From Bradyrhizobium acaciae (GTDB taxonomy: Bacteria; Pseudomonadota; Alphaproteobacteria; Rhizobiales; Xanthobacteraceae), in NCBI RefSeq assembly GCF_020889785.1, contig NZ_JACMYK010000037.1, positions 1-54,059 of the forward strand: a stretch of 54,059 nucleotides of DNA, in the 5' to 3' direction. The position numbers and the translations under genes were made by a program. The notes under the pieces are model-generated. The model saw only the letters and a program-made list of their open reading frames with translations, was not told the DNA's origin and did not search any database. Below are positions 17,111 through 25,160 of this stretch, in pieces; within the stretch, counting starts at the first letter, position 1; each line of letters begins with the position of its first letter.

Positions 17111-17650
17111 ATTCGCCGTCCCAATAGAGCCCCGCCCACAGTCGCAAAAGACGGGCCGCGCACCAATGATGAGATTCGCAACGCGCAGATCCAGCTGATC
17201 GATGCCGATGGTGTCAACCAGGGCACCGTCGAAACCATGGTGGCCATCAAGATGGCCATGGAAGCCGGCATGGACCTCGTCGAGATTTCGCCGAACGTCA
17301 GTCCTCCCGTCTGCAAGATCATGGACTACGGCAAATACAAATATTCCGCGCAGAAGAAGGCCGCCGAAGCTCGCAAGAAGCAGAAGGTCGTCGAGATCAA
17401 GGAGATCAAGCTCCGCCCGATGATCGACGATCACGACTATGACGTGAAGATGCGCGCGATGCAGCGCTTCTTCGAGGAAGGCGACAAGGTCAAGATCACC
17501 TTGCGCTACCGCGGTCGTGAGATGGCGCACCAGGAGATCGGCACCAAGCTGTTGGACAAGGTGAAGGCCGACGTTGCCGAGTTCGCCAAGGTCGAGCAGG
17601 ACGCGAAGTTCGAAGGCCGCCAGGTCGTAATGGTGCTGGCGCCGCGCTAA
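17111..17650 (+). CDS. infC: Translation initiation factor IF-3 (AUU start)
   Basis: A 179-residue IF-3 that binds the 30S subunit, blocks premature 50S joining and checks start codons. The start is ATT at 17111, giving (M)RRPNRAPP then DGPRTNDEIRNAQIQLID; GGAGAG (17099-17104) stands six bases upstream. The N-domain runs to about residue 80, a lysine-rich linker (KKAAEARKKQK) follows, and the C-domain includes DVKMRAMQRFFEEGDKVKIT and RYRGREMAHQEIG. No in-frame ATG, GTG or TTG is near the conserved start. In E. coli an AUU start lets IF-3 repress its own translation, so the same control is likely here. It is followed by a hairpin terminator and by rpmI-rplT. Confidence 0.95.
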   Translation: MRRPNRAPPTVAKDGPRTNDEIRNAQIQLIDADGVNQGTVETMVAIKMAMEAGMDLVEISPNVSPPVCKIMDYGKYKYSAQKKAAEARKKQKVVEIKEIKLRPMIDDHDYDVKMRAMQRFFEEGDKVKITLRYRGREMAHQEIGTKLLDKVKADVAEFAKVEQDAKFEGRQVVMVLAPR

Positions 17651-17952
17651 TTCGAATTAATTTATAGACTCGTGAACCGGCCCGTCAGATCGTCTGGCGG
17701 GCCGTTTCTTATTTGACGGCTGGGGTAGCCCGGTTCCAGCCCGGATTCCCGGCTTCGAACGTTGCAAAACCGCCGATCCTCTGTCATAAGCCGGGCCTTC
17801 GCCGCCCGGCTGATCAAGGGCTGCCGTGGCGACGTTCAGTGCAGGTTCTTTCAATTCGGAAAAAACCATAGCACTTTCAACGCTCTAACGAGCATTTTAG
17901 CCGGCCGGACGCCTCTCGGGGCGATTTTCGTGCTGTGCGACAGGAGAGCCAA
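17651..17952 (+). other. infC-rpmI gap and rpmI leader
   Basis: 302 bases. The first 60 hold the infC terminator hairpin. The rest is probably the leader of rpmI-rplT; a GC-rich hairpin followed by GATTTTCGT lies at about 17908-17935, just before the rpmI ribosome site (AGGAGAG). In E. coli L20 represses this operon through such a leader, but I cannot show an L20 site here. Confidence 0.4.
17679..17710 (+). terminator. Intrinsic terminator after infC
   Basis: Stem GGCCCGTCAGA pairs with TCTGGCGGGCC around a TCG loop, with one mismatch, followed by GTTTCTT. It lies 29 bases after the infC stop. Confidence 0.8.
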
Positions 17953-18153
17953 ATGCCCAAGTTGAAGACCAAGTCGGGCGCTAAAAAGCGCTTCAAGGTG
18001 ACCGCCACTGGCAAAGTCATGCACGCTCAGCGCGGCAAGCGCCACGGCATGATCAAGCGGACGAAGAAGCAGATCCGTCAGCTCCGCGGCACCCGCGTGC
18101 TGTTCAAGACCGACGGCGACAACGTCAAGAAGTACTTCTTGCCGAACGCCTGA
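17953..18153 (+). CDS. rpmI: 50S ribosomal protein L35
   Basis: A 66-residue, strongly basic protein with the complete bL35 sequence (MPKLKTKSGAKKRFKVTATG through KKYFLPNA), the usual length. It is a late-assembling 50S protein. ATG 17953 follows AGGAGAG at the right distance; a GTG six codons earlier in the same frame is unlikely. It is followed 75 bases on by rplT, the standard infC-rpmI-rplT order. Confidence 0.97.
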   Translation: MPKLKTKSGAKKRFKVTATGKVMHAQRGKRHGMIKRTKKQIRQLRGTRVLFKTDGDNVKKYFLPNA

Positions 18154-18228
18154 TCGCTCCGATCCGCTTGAACCCTCGCCGCGACTGCGCGGCGCCCCGT
18201 CACCTCTTCCAGATCAAGGATTTCCGTC

Positions 18229-18588
18229 ATGTCTCGCGTCAAACGCGGTGTGACCGCTCACGCCAAGCACAAGAAAGTCTACAAGGCCGCCAAGGGCTAT
18301 TACGGCCGCCGCAAGAACACCATTCGCGTCGCCAAGCAGGCCGTCGAAAAGGCCGGCCAGTACGCCTTCCGCGACCGCAAGCGCAAGAAGCGCACCTTCC
18401 GCGCGCTCTGGATCCAGCGCATCAACGCCGCCGTCCGTCCGTTCGGCATGACCTACAGCGTGTTTATCAACGGCCTGTCCAAGTCGGGCATCGTCGTCGA
18501 CCGCAAGGTGCTGTCGGATCTCGCCATCGCCGAGCCGGCTGCGTTCCAGGCGATCGCCGAGAAGGCCAAGGCTGCCCTCGCAGCCTGA
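18229..18588 (+). CDS. rplT: 50S ribosomal protein L20
   Basis: A 119-residue basic bL20 protein (MSRVKRGVTAHAKHKKVYKA, FRDRKRKKRTFRALWIQRIN, GLSKSGIVVDRKVLSDLA), full length. It binds 23S rRNA early in 50S assembly and in enterobacteria represses its own operon. It is the last gene of the infC-rpmI-rplT cluster; a hairpin follows the stop. Confidence 0.97.
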   Translation: MSRVKRGVTAHAKHKKVYKAAKGYYGRRKNTIRVAKQAVEKAGQYAFRDRKRKKRTFRALWIQRINAAVRPFGMTYSVFINGLSKSGIVVDRKVLSDLAIAEPAAFQAIAEKAKAALAA

Positions 18589-18603
18589 TCCTGGCGGGAG
18601 CTT

Positions 18604-19014
18604 CTAGCGGGCTTTCGGGCCCGCTTTCAGCGCCTTCTGCGAATAGCGCTGGGCGACGATCGCCCGGCAGAATGCCGTGAACGAGCGGTACATGGTGCCG
18701 GATTCATTCTGGTACTTGCGGTCGCAGGCCTGCATCTCGTGCTGGTACGCCCGCTTCGGTGCGCCCTTGAGGCCGGACAGGAAGTCCGCCTCGCATTTCT
18801 TCTCGACCACTTCGCCGAACTGGACGTCTCCGCTGGCGCCGTATTCGCACGCCTCGAAGACCTTCATCGCGCGGTTGCAGCTCGGCGCCTTCTCGAGCTC
18901 TGCGATGATGTCGTCCATCTGGGTCGATTTGGCGGGACATTCCTCGGTCGCGGCATGCGCCGTTCCGAGCATCAGCAGGACCGCCGGCACGGCCAGGCAA
19001 GATCGCAGCAACAT
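18604..19014 (-). CDS. Exported Cys-rich small protein, unknown function
   Basis: A 136-residue protein with a clear signal peptide (MLLRSCLAVPAVLLMLGTAHA, cut after AHA). The mature part of about 115 residues has six Cys (in EECPAK, PSCNRA, FEACEY, KKCEAD, QACDRK, AFCRAI), suggesting three disulfides in the periplasm. The rest is mostly charged helix. I do not recognise a named family. It converges on rplT, and its last codons lie inside a hairpin that probably ends rplT transcription. Confidence 0.7.
   Translation of the reverse strand: MLLRSCLAVPAVLLMLGTAHAATEECPAKSTQMDDIIAELEKAPSCNRAMKVFEACEYGASGDVQFGEVVEKKCEADFLSGLKGAPKRAYQHEMQACDRKYQNESGTMYRSFTAFCRAIVAQRYSQKALKAGPKAR
18606..18628 (+). 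terminator. Hairpin at the rplT / exported protein 3' ends
   Basis: Perfect 7-base stem AGCGGGC (18606-18612) with GCCCGCT (18619-18625), loop TTTCGG, followed by TTTC on the plus strand. It is 17 bases past the rplT stop and also encodes the end of the opposite gene. The T run is short, so efficiency is uncertain. Confidence 0.55.
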
Positions 19015-19235
19015 CGCGTGGGTCTCCTTGAACTCCCCCTTGGTCCCACGCCCGCGTCACCGGGTTCAATGCCGCCGGCCGCTGGCCCCGAAATGACCGG
19101 GTTTTTGCTTGACGTTACGGCCTTCGGGCGGCGACAACCCAGCCGAATTTTCGTGCATGGTCGGCAGGGTCAGGTCCGGTTCGCTTCCCGGTTCTTCCCA
19201 TCAGATCATGCGCCGCTCAAGCGCAGGAATTGACC

Positions 19236-20318
19236 GTGTCCGACCTCGCAACGCTCGAAAAATCCATCCTCGACCAGATCACCTCAGCCGGTGACGAAGC
19301 CGCCCTCGAGGCGGTGCGCGTCGCGGCCCTCGGCAAGAAGGGCTCGATCTCGGCCCTGCTTGCCACCCTCGGCAAGATGTCGCCGGAGGAGCGCAAGACC
19401 GAAGGCGCCAGGATCAACCTTGCCAAGGACGCGGTGACGCAGGCGCTCGCGGCCAGGCGCGACGTGCTGAAGGCGGCCGCGCTCGATGCACGCCTCGCCG
19501 CCGAGACCATCGACGTCACGCTGCCGCTACGCGAGGCGTCGGCGGAGACCGGCCGCATCCATCCGCTGAGCCAGGTGTGGGACGAGCTCACCACGATCTT
19601 CGCCGACATGGGCTTCGCGGTCGCCGAAGGTCCCGACATCGAGACCGACGACTACAATTTCACCAAGCTGAACTTCCCCGAAGGCCATCCGGCCCGCGAG
19701 ATGCACGACACCTTCTTCTTCAACCCGAAGACGGACGGCTCGCGCATGCTGCTGCGGACCCACACCTCGCCGGTGCAGGTGCGGACGATGCTGAGCCAGA
19801 AGCCGCCGATCCGCGTGATCTGCCCAGGCCGCACCTATCGCATCGACTCCGATGCGACGCACACGCCGCAATTCCACCAGGTCGAGGGCCTCGTGATCGA
19901 CAAGGGCTCGCATCTCGGCCACCTCAAATGGATCCTGCACGAGTTCTGCAAGGCGTTCTTCGAGGTCGACCACATCAACATGCGGTTTCGGCCGTCGTTC
20001 TTCCCGTTCACCGAGCCGTCGCTCGAGGTCGACATCCAGTGCCGCCGCGACAAGGGCGAGATTCGCTTCGGCGAGGGCGAGGACTGGATGGAGATCCTCG
20101 GCTGCGGCATGGTGCACCCAAACGTGCTGCGCGCCTGCGGCATCGATCCCGACGTCTATCAGGGTTTCGCCTGGGGCATGGGCATCGACCGCATCGCGAT
20201 GCTGAAATACGGCATCGCCGATCTCCGCCAGCTGTTCGAGAACGACATCCGCTGGCTCAACCACTACGGCTTCAAGCCGCTCGACATCCCGACCATCGCG
20301 GGCGGGTTGAGCACGTGA
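19236..20318 (+). CDS. pheS: Phenylalanyl-tRNA synthetase alpha subunit
   Basis: A 360-residue class II synthetase subunit that forms the (alpha-beta)2 enzyme with PheT. An N-terminal coiled coil (about residues 1-90) precedes the catalytic core: motif 2 region HTSPVQVRTML with ICPGRTYRIDSDATHTPQFH, FFPFTEPSLEVD, and motif 3 GFAWGMGIDRIAMLKYGIAD near the C-terminus. The start is set at GTG 19236 because AGGA stands eight bases upstream; the TTG at 19230 would touch that AGGA. It is followed by pheT after a 124-base gap containing a strong hairpin. Confidence 0.95.
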   Translation: MSDLATLEKSILDQITSAGDEAALEAVRVAALGKKGSISALLATLGKMSPEERKTEGARINLAKDAVTQALAARRDVLKAAALDARLAAETIDVTLPLREASAETGRIHPLSQVWDELTTIFADMGFAVAEGPDIETDDYNFTKLNFPEGHPAREMHDTFFFNPKTDGSRMLLRTHTSPVQVRTMLSQKPPIRVICPGRTYRIDSDATHTPQFHQVEGLVIDKGSHLGHLKWILHEFCKAFFEVDHINMRFRPSFFPFTEPSLEVDIQCRRDKGEIRFGEGEDWMEILGCGMVHPNVLRACGIDPDVYQGFAWGMGIDRIAMLKYGIADLRQLFENDIRWLNHYGFKPLDIPTIAGGLST

Positions 20319-20356
20319 TGTCGCTGCGCGCAAACGTCATTGCGAACGCTCTCTCC

Positions 20357-20392
20357 ATTCCCTCCCCCCCTTGCGGGGGAGGGAGCCCTGGC
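20357..20392 (+). repeat. GC hairpin between pheS and pheT
   Basis: Stem CCCTCCCCC (20360-20368) pairs with GGGGGAGGG (20375-20383) around a six-base loop. It lies inside the pheS-pheT gap and looks like a dispersed repeat that has landed in the operon. It could slow, process or stabilise the mRNA between the two subunit genes. Confidence 0.75.
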
Positions 20393-20442
20393 ACCGGCGC
20401 AAGTATCACAGTAACCACCAACAAGAACCGAGGCATGCAGCC

Positions 20443-22851
20443 GTGAAGTTCACCCTCTCCTGGCTGAAGGAACATCTCGAGACCGACGAGCCGCTCGAGA
20501 AGCTCGCCGACAAGCTCACCATGATCGGGCTCGAGGTCGAGAACATCGAGGACAAGGCGAAGGCACTGGCGCCGTTCACTATCGCGCGCGTGATCTCGGC
20601 CGAGCAGCATCCGAATGCGGATCGTTTGCGCGTGTGCATGGTCGACACCGGCGACGGTGGCGCGCCGGTTCAGGTGGTGTGCGGCGCGCCGAATGCGCGG
20701 GCCGGGCTGATCAGCGTGTTCTCGCCGCCCGGCACCTATATTCCGGGCAAGAACATCACGCTCGGCGTCGGCACCATTCGCGGCGTCGAGAGCCGCGGCA
20801 TGCTGTGCTCGGCGGCCGAGTTGCAGATCTCGGAGGACCACGACGGCATCATGGAGCTGCCGGCGGACGCGCCGCTCGGCAAGGGCTATGCCGACTGGGC
20901 CGGGCTCGGCGATCCCACCATCGAGATCAATTTGACGCCGAACCGGCAGGACTGCACCGGCGTGCACGGCATCGCGCGCGACCTGTCCGCTGCCGACATG
21001 GGCAAGTTCAAGGACCCCGGCATCAAGCCGATCAAGGGTGAATTCCCTTGCCCGGTCCAGGTGAAGGTGGAAGATGCTTCGCTGTGCCCGGGCTTCGCGC
21101 TGCGGCTGGTGCGCGGCGTGAAGAACGGCCCGTCGCCGGAATGGCTGCAGAAGCGGCTGACCTCGATCGGCCTGCGCCCGATCAACGCGCTGGTCGACAT
21201 CACCAACTTCATGACCTACGACCGCGCCCGTCCGCTGCACGTGTTCGACGCCAAGAAGGTGCAGGGCAACCTCACCGTCCGCCGCGCGAAAGATGGCGAG
21301 ACGCTGCTCGCGCTTGACGGCCGCACCTACACGCTCGACGGCAATGTCTGCGTGATCGCGGATGAGCACGGCGTCGAGTCGCTCGCCGGCATCATGGGCG
21401 GCGAGGCCTCGGGCTGCGACGACAACACGACCGACGTGCTGATCGAATCGGCGCTGTGGAACGAGATCAACATCGCGCAGACCGGCCGCAAGCTCGGCAT
21501 CAATTCGGATGCGCGTTATCGTTTCGAGCGCGGCGTTGATCCGGCGTTCATGGTACCCGGGCTCGAGCTCGCCACCAAGCTGGTGCTGGATCTCTGCGGC
21601 GGCACCCCGTCCGAGAACGTCGTGGTCGGCAAGCAGTTCGGCGAGGATCGCGTCATCGACTTCCCGCTCACTGAGGTCAAGCGCCTTGCCGGCATCGAGG
21701 TGCCGCTGGTCGAGGTGAAGCTGATCCTGACCCGGCTCGGCTTCATGCTGGCCGGCAACGGCCCCGTCGTGAAGATCGCGATCCCGTCCTGGCGCACCGA
21801 CGTGCAGGGCAAGGCCGACATCGTCGAGGAAATCGTGCGCATCGTCGGCGTCGACAAGGTGCCGATGACGCCGTTCGAGCGTGGCGAAGAGCCGCGCAAG
21901 CCGGTGCTGACGCCGATACAGCTGCGCACCCGCCGCGCCAAGCGCGCGCTCGGCACCCGCGGCATGGTGGAGGCCGTGACCTGGTCGTTCATCACCAATG
22001 ACGCGGCCAAACTGTTCGGCGGCGGCCAGAGCGAGCTCGTGCTCGCCAACCCGATCGCGGCCGATCTCTCCGACATGCGGCCGAGCCTGCTGCCCGGCCT
22101 CGTCGCAGCCACCCAGGCCAACATCAACCGCGGCTATCCCGATGTCGCGCTGTTCGAGGTCGGCCAGGTGTTCCGCGGCGACAAGCCCGAGGACCAGCTC
22201 GTCGCCGCCTCCGGCGTGCGCCATGGCTACGCCTCGTCGAAGGGAATCGGACGCCATTGGACCGGTTCGGCTGTTGCAGGCGCAATGGATGCCAAGGCCG
22301 ACGCCTTCGCCGTGCTGGCGGCTGCCGGCGCGCCGATGCAGGCGCTGCAGATCGTCCCCGGCGGCCCGGCCTGGCTGCATCCGGGGCGTTCCGGCACCAT
22401 CCAGATCGGCCCGCAGAACGTGCTAGGCACTTTCGGCGAGCTGCATCCGCGTGCGGCCGAAGCGCTCGGTGCCGACGGCCCGATGATCGTGTTCGAGGTG
22501 ATCCTCGAACGCATCCCGCAAGGCAAGCAGCGGGCGACGCGTGCCAAGCCGGTGCTGGATCTCTCCGCATTCCAGCCGGTGTCGCGCGACTTCGCCTTCA
22601 TCGTCGATCGCAGCGTCAAGGCCGGCGACATCGTCCGCGCCGCGCAGAATGTCGACAAGAAGCTGATCACGGATGTGACCGTGTTCGACGTCTACGAAGG
22701 CAAGGGCATCGATCCCGACAAGAAGTCGATCGCGATCGCGGTGACGATCCAGCCGCGTGAGAAGACGATGACCGATCAGGAAATCGACGCGGTTGCGGCC
22801 AAGGTCGTCGCCGAGGTGACGAAGAAGACCGGCGGCACGCTGCGGGCGTGA
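20443..22851 (+). CDS. pheT: Phenylalanyl-tRNA synthetase beta subunit
   Basis: An 802-residue beta subunit, full length. Domains in order: N-terminal MKFTLSWLKEHLET, the tRNA-binding (OB) domain near residues 40-150 (ADRLRVCMVDTGDG, VCGAPNARAG), B3/B4 editing region around residues 210-390 (LVDITNFMTYDRARPLHVFD), B5, the catalytic-like core (EEIVRIVGVDKVP), and the C-terminal anticodon-binding FDX-ACB domain (PVSRDFAFIVDRSVKAGD to the end). The GTG start at 20443 gives the conserved N-terminus. The editing site removes mischarged Tyr. It is co-transcribed with pheS. Confidence 0.96.
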   Translation: MKFTLSWLKEHLETDEPLEKLADKLTMIGLEVENIEDKAKALAPFTIARVISAEQHPNADRLRVCMVDTGDGGAPVQVVCGAPNARAGLISVFSPPGTYIPGKNITLGVGTIRGVESRGMLCSAAELQISEDHDGIMELPADAPLGKGYADWAGLGDPTIEINLTPNRQDCTGVHGIARDLSAADMGKFKDPGIKPIKGEFPCPVQVKVEDASLCPGFALRLVRGVKNGPSPEWLQKRLTSIGLRPINALVDITNFMTYDRARPLHVFDAKKVQGNLTVRRAKDGETLLALDGRTYTLDGNVCVIADEHGVESLAGIMGGEASGCDDNTTDVLIESALWNEINIAQTGRKLGINSDARYRFERGVDPAFMVPGLELATKLVLDLCGGTPSENVVVGKQFGEDRVIDFPLTEVKRLAGIEVPLVEVKLILTRLGFMLAGNGPVVKIAIPSWRTDVQGKADIVEEIVRIVGVDKVPMTPFERGEEPRKPVLTPIQLRTRRAKRALGTRGMVEAVTWSFITNDAAKLFGGGQSELVLANPIAADLSDMRPSLLPGLVAATQANINRGYPDVALFEVGQVFRGDKPEDQLVAASGVRHGYASSKGIGRHWTGSAVAGAMDAKADAFAVLAAAGAPMQALQIVPGGPAWLHPGRSGTIQIGPQNVLGTFGELHPRAAEALGADGPMIVFEVILERIPQGKQRATRAKPVLDLSAFQPVSRDFAFIVDRSVKAGDIVRAAQNVDKKLITDVTVFDVYEGKGIDPDKKSIAIAVTIQPREKTMTDQEIDAVAAKVVAEVTKKTGGTLRA

Positions 22852-22927
22852 TGCGGGCCGCGTGTGCCGTTGCTGCGTTCCCTCTCGCTTCGGGAACGCG
22901 GGTCGGGAATGTACGCGGACCTATCAC

Positions 22928-23032
22928 CGTCACCCTGAGGAGGCCGCGTAGCGGCCGTCTCGAAGGGTCGACGGCCGCCGGCGGGGCCGCGCATCCTTCG
23001 AGGCTCGCTCCGCTCGCACCTCAGGATGACGG
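22928..23032. repeat. Palindromic repeat, family 2
   Basis: Left part CGTCACCCTGAGGAGGCCGC, then GTCTCGAAGG; right part CATCCTTCGAGGCTCGC, then CACCTCAGGATGACGGG. The two halves form a long imperfect inverted repeat. Matches copies at 15917-16037 and 41244-41348. Confidence 0.8.
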
Positions 23033-23079
23033 GTCTGAGTTCATTTGCCTGCCAGCTAGCTGGATCACGCTATCCTCCC

Positions 23080-23856
23080 ATGACCTCCCTCAGCCTGATC
23101 CCATCCGACATCTCGACCAGCATCGCGCTCGCGATCTGTGCGATTGCCTTCGTGTCGGGCACGGCGCGCGGCTTCTCCGGCTTCGGCTCGGCGTTGATCT
23201 TCATGCCGCTCGCGAGCAGCGTCGCCGCGCCGCGGCTGGTGGCGGCGCTGCTGCTCGTCATCGACTTCGTCGCAGCCACACCGCTGCTGCCGAACGCCTG
23301 GACTCACGCTGACCGCAAGGCCACCGCAGTGATGGTCGCCGGCGCGCTGGTCGGCGTTCCCATCGGCACCTATTTTCTGACGGTGCTCGAGCCGGTGACC
23401 ACGCGCTGGATCATCTCCTGCTTCGTCGCGGCGCTGCTCGTGCTGTTGCTGTCGGGCTGGCGCTACCACGGCAAGGATCACGCCGCGCTCTCGATCGGCG
23501 TCGGCGGCCTCTCCGGGTTTTGCAGCGGTCTCGCGCAGACCGGCGGCCCGCCGATCGTCGCCTACTGGCTGGGACGCCCGATCTCGTCGGTGATCTCACG
23601 CGCCAACATCGTGCTGTTCTTCGGTGCCTCGGATTTCTTCTCTCTGGTCAGTTACTGGTTCACCGGATTGATCACGATCGAGTCGGTCAAGTTCTCGCTG
23701 ATCGTCGGTCCGATTTACGGCATCGGCGTCTGGTTCGGCGCCTCGCTGTTCGGCAAGGCAAGCGAACAGGTATTTCGTGCGATCTGCTACGCGCTGATCG
23801 CCGCGGCCGTCATCGTCGGCCTACCCGCGCTTGATGGCATCTTGCGCGGCGGCTAG
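23080..23856 (+). CDS. TauE/SafE-family membrane permease
   Basis: A 258-residue protein with seven to eight hydrophobic segments and the TauE/SafE duplication: the first half has FVSGTARGFSGFGSALIFMP and the second GVGGLSGFCSGLAQTGGPPI, each a GxxSGFxxG-type motif. Family members export sulfite, sulfoacetate or other organosulfur anions, or have unknown substrates. The ATG at 23080 (MTSLSLIPSDIS) lacks a clear ribosome site. The frame continues up to 23026 into repeat sequence, so an upstream start is unlikely. The next gene begins 30 bases on and may be co-transcribed. Confidence 0.8.
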   Translation: MTSLSLIPSDISTSIALAICAIAFVSGTARGFSGFGSALIFMPLASSVAAPRLVAALLLVIDFVAATPLLPNAWTHADRKATAVMVAGALVGVPIGTYFLTVLEPVTTRWIISCFVAALLVLLLSGWRYHGKDHAALSIGVGGLSGFCSGLAQTGGPPIVAYWLGRPISSVISRANIVLFFGASDFFSLVSYWFTGLITIESVKFSLIVGPIYGIGVWFGASLFGKASEQVFRAICYALIAAAVIVGLPALDGILRGG

Positions 23857-23886
23857 GGTCGCCTCAAAGAGTTCAGGGAGGAACCG

Positions 23887-24831
23887 ATGATCGATCGCCG
23901 CAATGCTCTGAAACTGGCGCTCGGCAGCGCCGCTCTGCTCGCGGCGCCGACGGTGCGCGCGCAAGACGCAAAGCCGCGCACCCGCATCGTGTTCCTCGGC
24001 ACCAAGGGCGGCCCGCGCGTCGGCATCGGCGCCTCGAACCCCGCCAATCTCCTCGTCGTCAACGACACGCCGTTCGTGATCGATTGCGGCATGGGCGTCA
24101 GCCGGCAGCTGGTCAATGCCGGTGTGCCGATCCCGTCGGTGAAGTACATCTTCATCAGCCACCACCATTCCGATCACAATCTGGAATACGGCAATCTGTT
24201 CTACAACGCCTGGGCGGCGGGTCTCTCGACGCCGATCCATTCGTTCGGCCCCAAGGGCATCGAGGCGATGACCAAGGAATATTGGGAGCTGAACAAGTTC
24301 GACGTCGAGACCCGGATCGAGGACGAAGGCCGCCCCGACCCGCGCAAATTGCTGATCGCGAAAGACATCACCGACGACGGCGTGGTGCTGAAGACGCCTG
24401 ACGTCACCGTCACCGCGTTCCGCACGCCGCATCCGCCGATCGTCGACAACTTCGCCTACAAGTTCGAGACGCCGGACGGCGTGATCGTGTTCTCCAGCGA
24501 CACCGCCTACAACCCGAAGCTTGCCGAGTTCGCCAAGGGCGCCGACGTGCTGGTGCATGAATGCCTCTACATTCCCGCGGTCGATCGCCTGGTCGCAAAG
24601 ACCAGGAACGGCGCGACGCTGAAGAAGCATCTGCTCGACAGCCACACCTCGACCGAGGACGTCGGCCGCATCGCAGCCGCCGCCGGCGTCAAGACGCTGG
24701 TGCTGAGCCACTTCGTCCCCGGCGACGATCCGCAGGTGACCGATGACGACTGGACGCGGGACGTGAAGACGAATTTCAAGGGCCGGATCGTGGTGGCGAA
24801 GGATCTGATGGAGCTGAAGCTGCCGGTGTGA
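23887..24831 (+). CDS. Exported metallo-beta-lactamase-fold hydrolase
   Basis: A 314-residue MBL-fold enzyme. The N-terminus MIDRRNALKLALGSAALLAA is a signal peptide with a twin-arginine look (DRRNALK) and a cut near VRA-QD, suggesting Tat export of a folded, metal-loaded protein. The metal motif HHHSDHN is near residue 97. Further ligands are probably the His in FRTPHPPIVDN, the Asp in VFSSDTAYN and the late LSHFVPGDD. It resembles the RNase Z/arylsulfatase-like branch. The substrate is unknown. The ribosome site AGGGAGGAACCG precedes the ATG. Placement after a TauE-type permease hints at a shared small-molecule pathway, but this is inference. Confidence 0.82.
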   Translation: MIDRRNALKLALGSAALLAAPTVRAQDAKPRTRIVFLGTKGGPRVGIGASNPANLLVVNDTPFVIDCGMGVSRQLVNAGVPIPSVKYIFISHHHSDHNLEYGNLFYNAWAAGLSTPIHSFGPKGIEAMTKEYWELNKFDVETRIEDEGRPDPRKLLIAKDITDDGVVLKTPDVTVTAFRTPHPPIVDNFAYKFETPDGVIVFSSDTAYNPKLAEFAKGADVLVHECLYIPAVDRLVAKTRNGATLKKHLLDSHTSTEDVGRIAAAAGVKTLVLSHFVPGDDPQVTDDDWTRDVKTNFKGRIVVAKDLMELKLPV

Positions 24832-25160
24832 CGAGGCGCCCCCGACTCGTCATTCCGGGCCTGTGCAGCGCGTCCTGGTGAAGGCCCGGACCCACTTACC
24901 CCCGCCGCTCATTGTTGCGCAGAGCTGGGACCCCGGTCCCTCTCCCGAAGCCCTGTTGTGATGGGTAGTCGCTTTTCGCCAGGACGACGGGGAGGCAACA
25001 GGCGCCGCCCCCCCTGCGACAGCGGCAGGGCGGGTGCGCGACGGGATGGGGCGTTTGGAGGCCCCAAGCCGTTGACCCCGCAGGCGCTTTTGTGGCCTAG
25101 TCCGCCGTCCCCGGATGGGACCCGAAAATCACCAAAACCACCCAGAATCCCTGCGATTTC
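24832..25160. other. Gap before leuS, with palindromic repeat
   Basis: 329 bases. Near 24850-24895 is a repeat with arms TCCGGGCCT and AGGCCCGGA. The rest is the leuS upstream region. A TTGACC at about 25071 followed 18 bases later by CCTAGT is only a weak promoter candidate. No gene is supported. Confidence 0.45.

Noticed and set aside
19060..19235. A possible Phe-rich leader peptide controlling pheST
   Set aside because: A frame with a few Phe codons reads through the region, but there is no run of Phe codons with a following terminator/antiterminator pair.
20272..22380. A 702-codon antisense frame opposite pheS/pheT
   Set aside because: The sense strand has an unmistakable PheT; the antisense product shows no motif or ribosome site.
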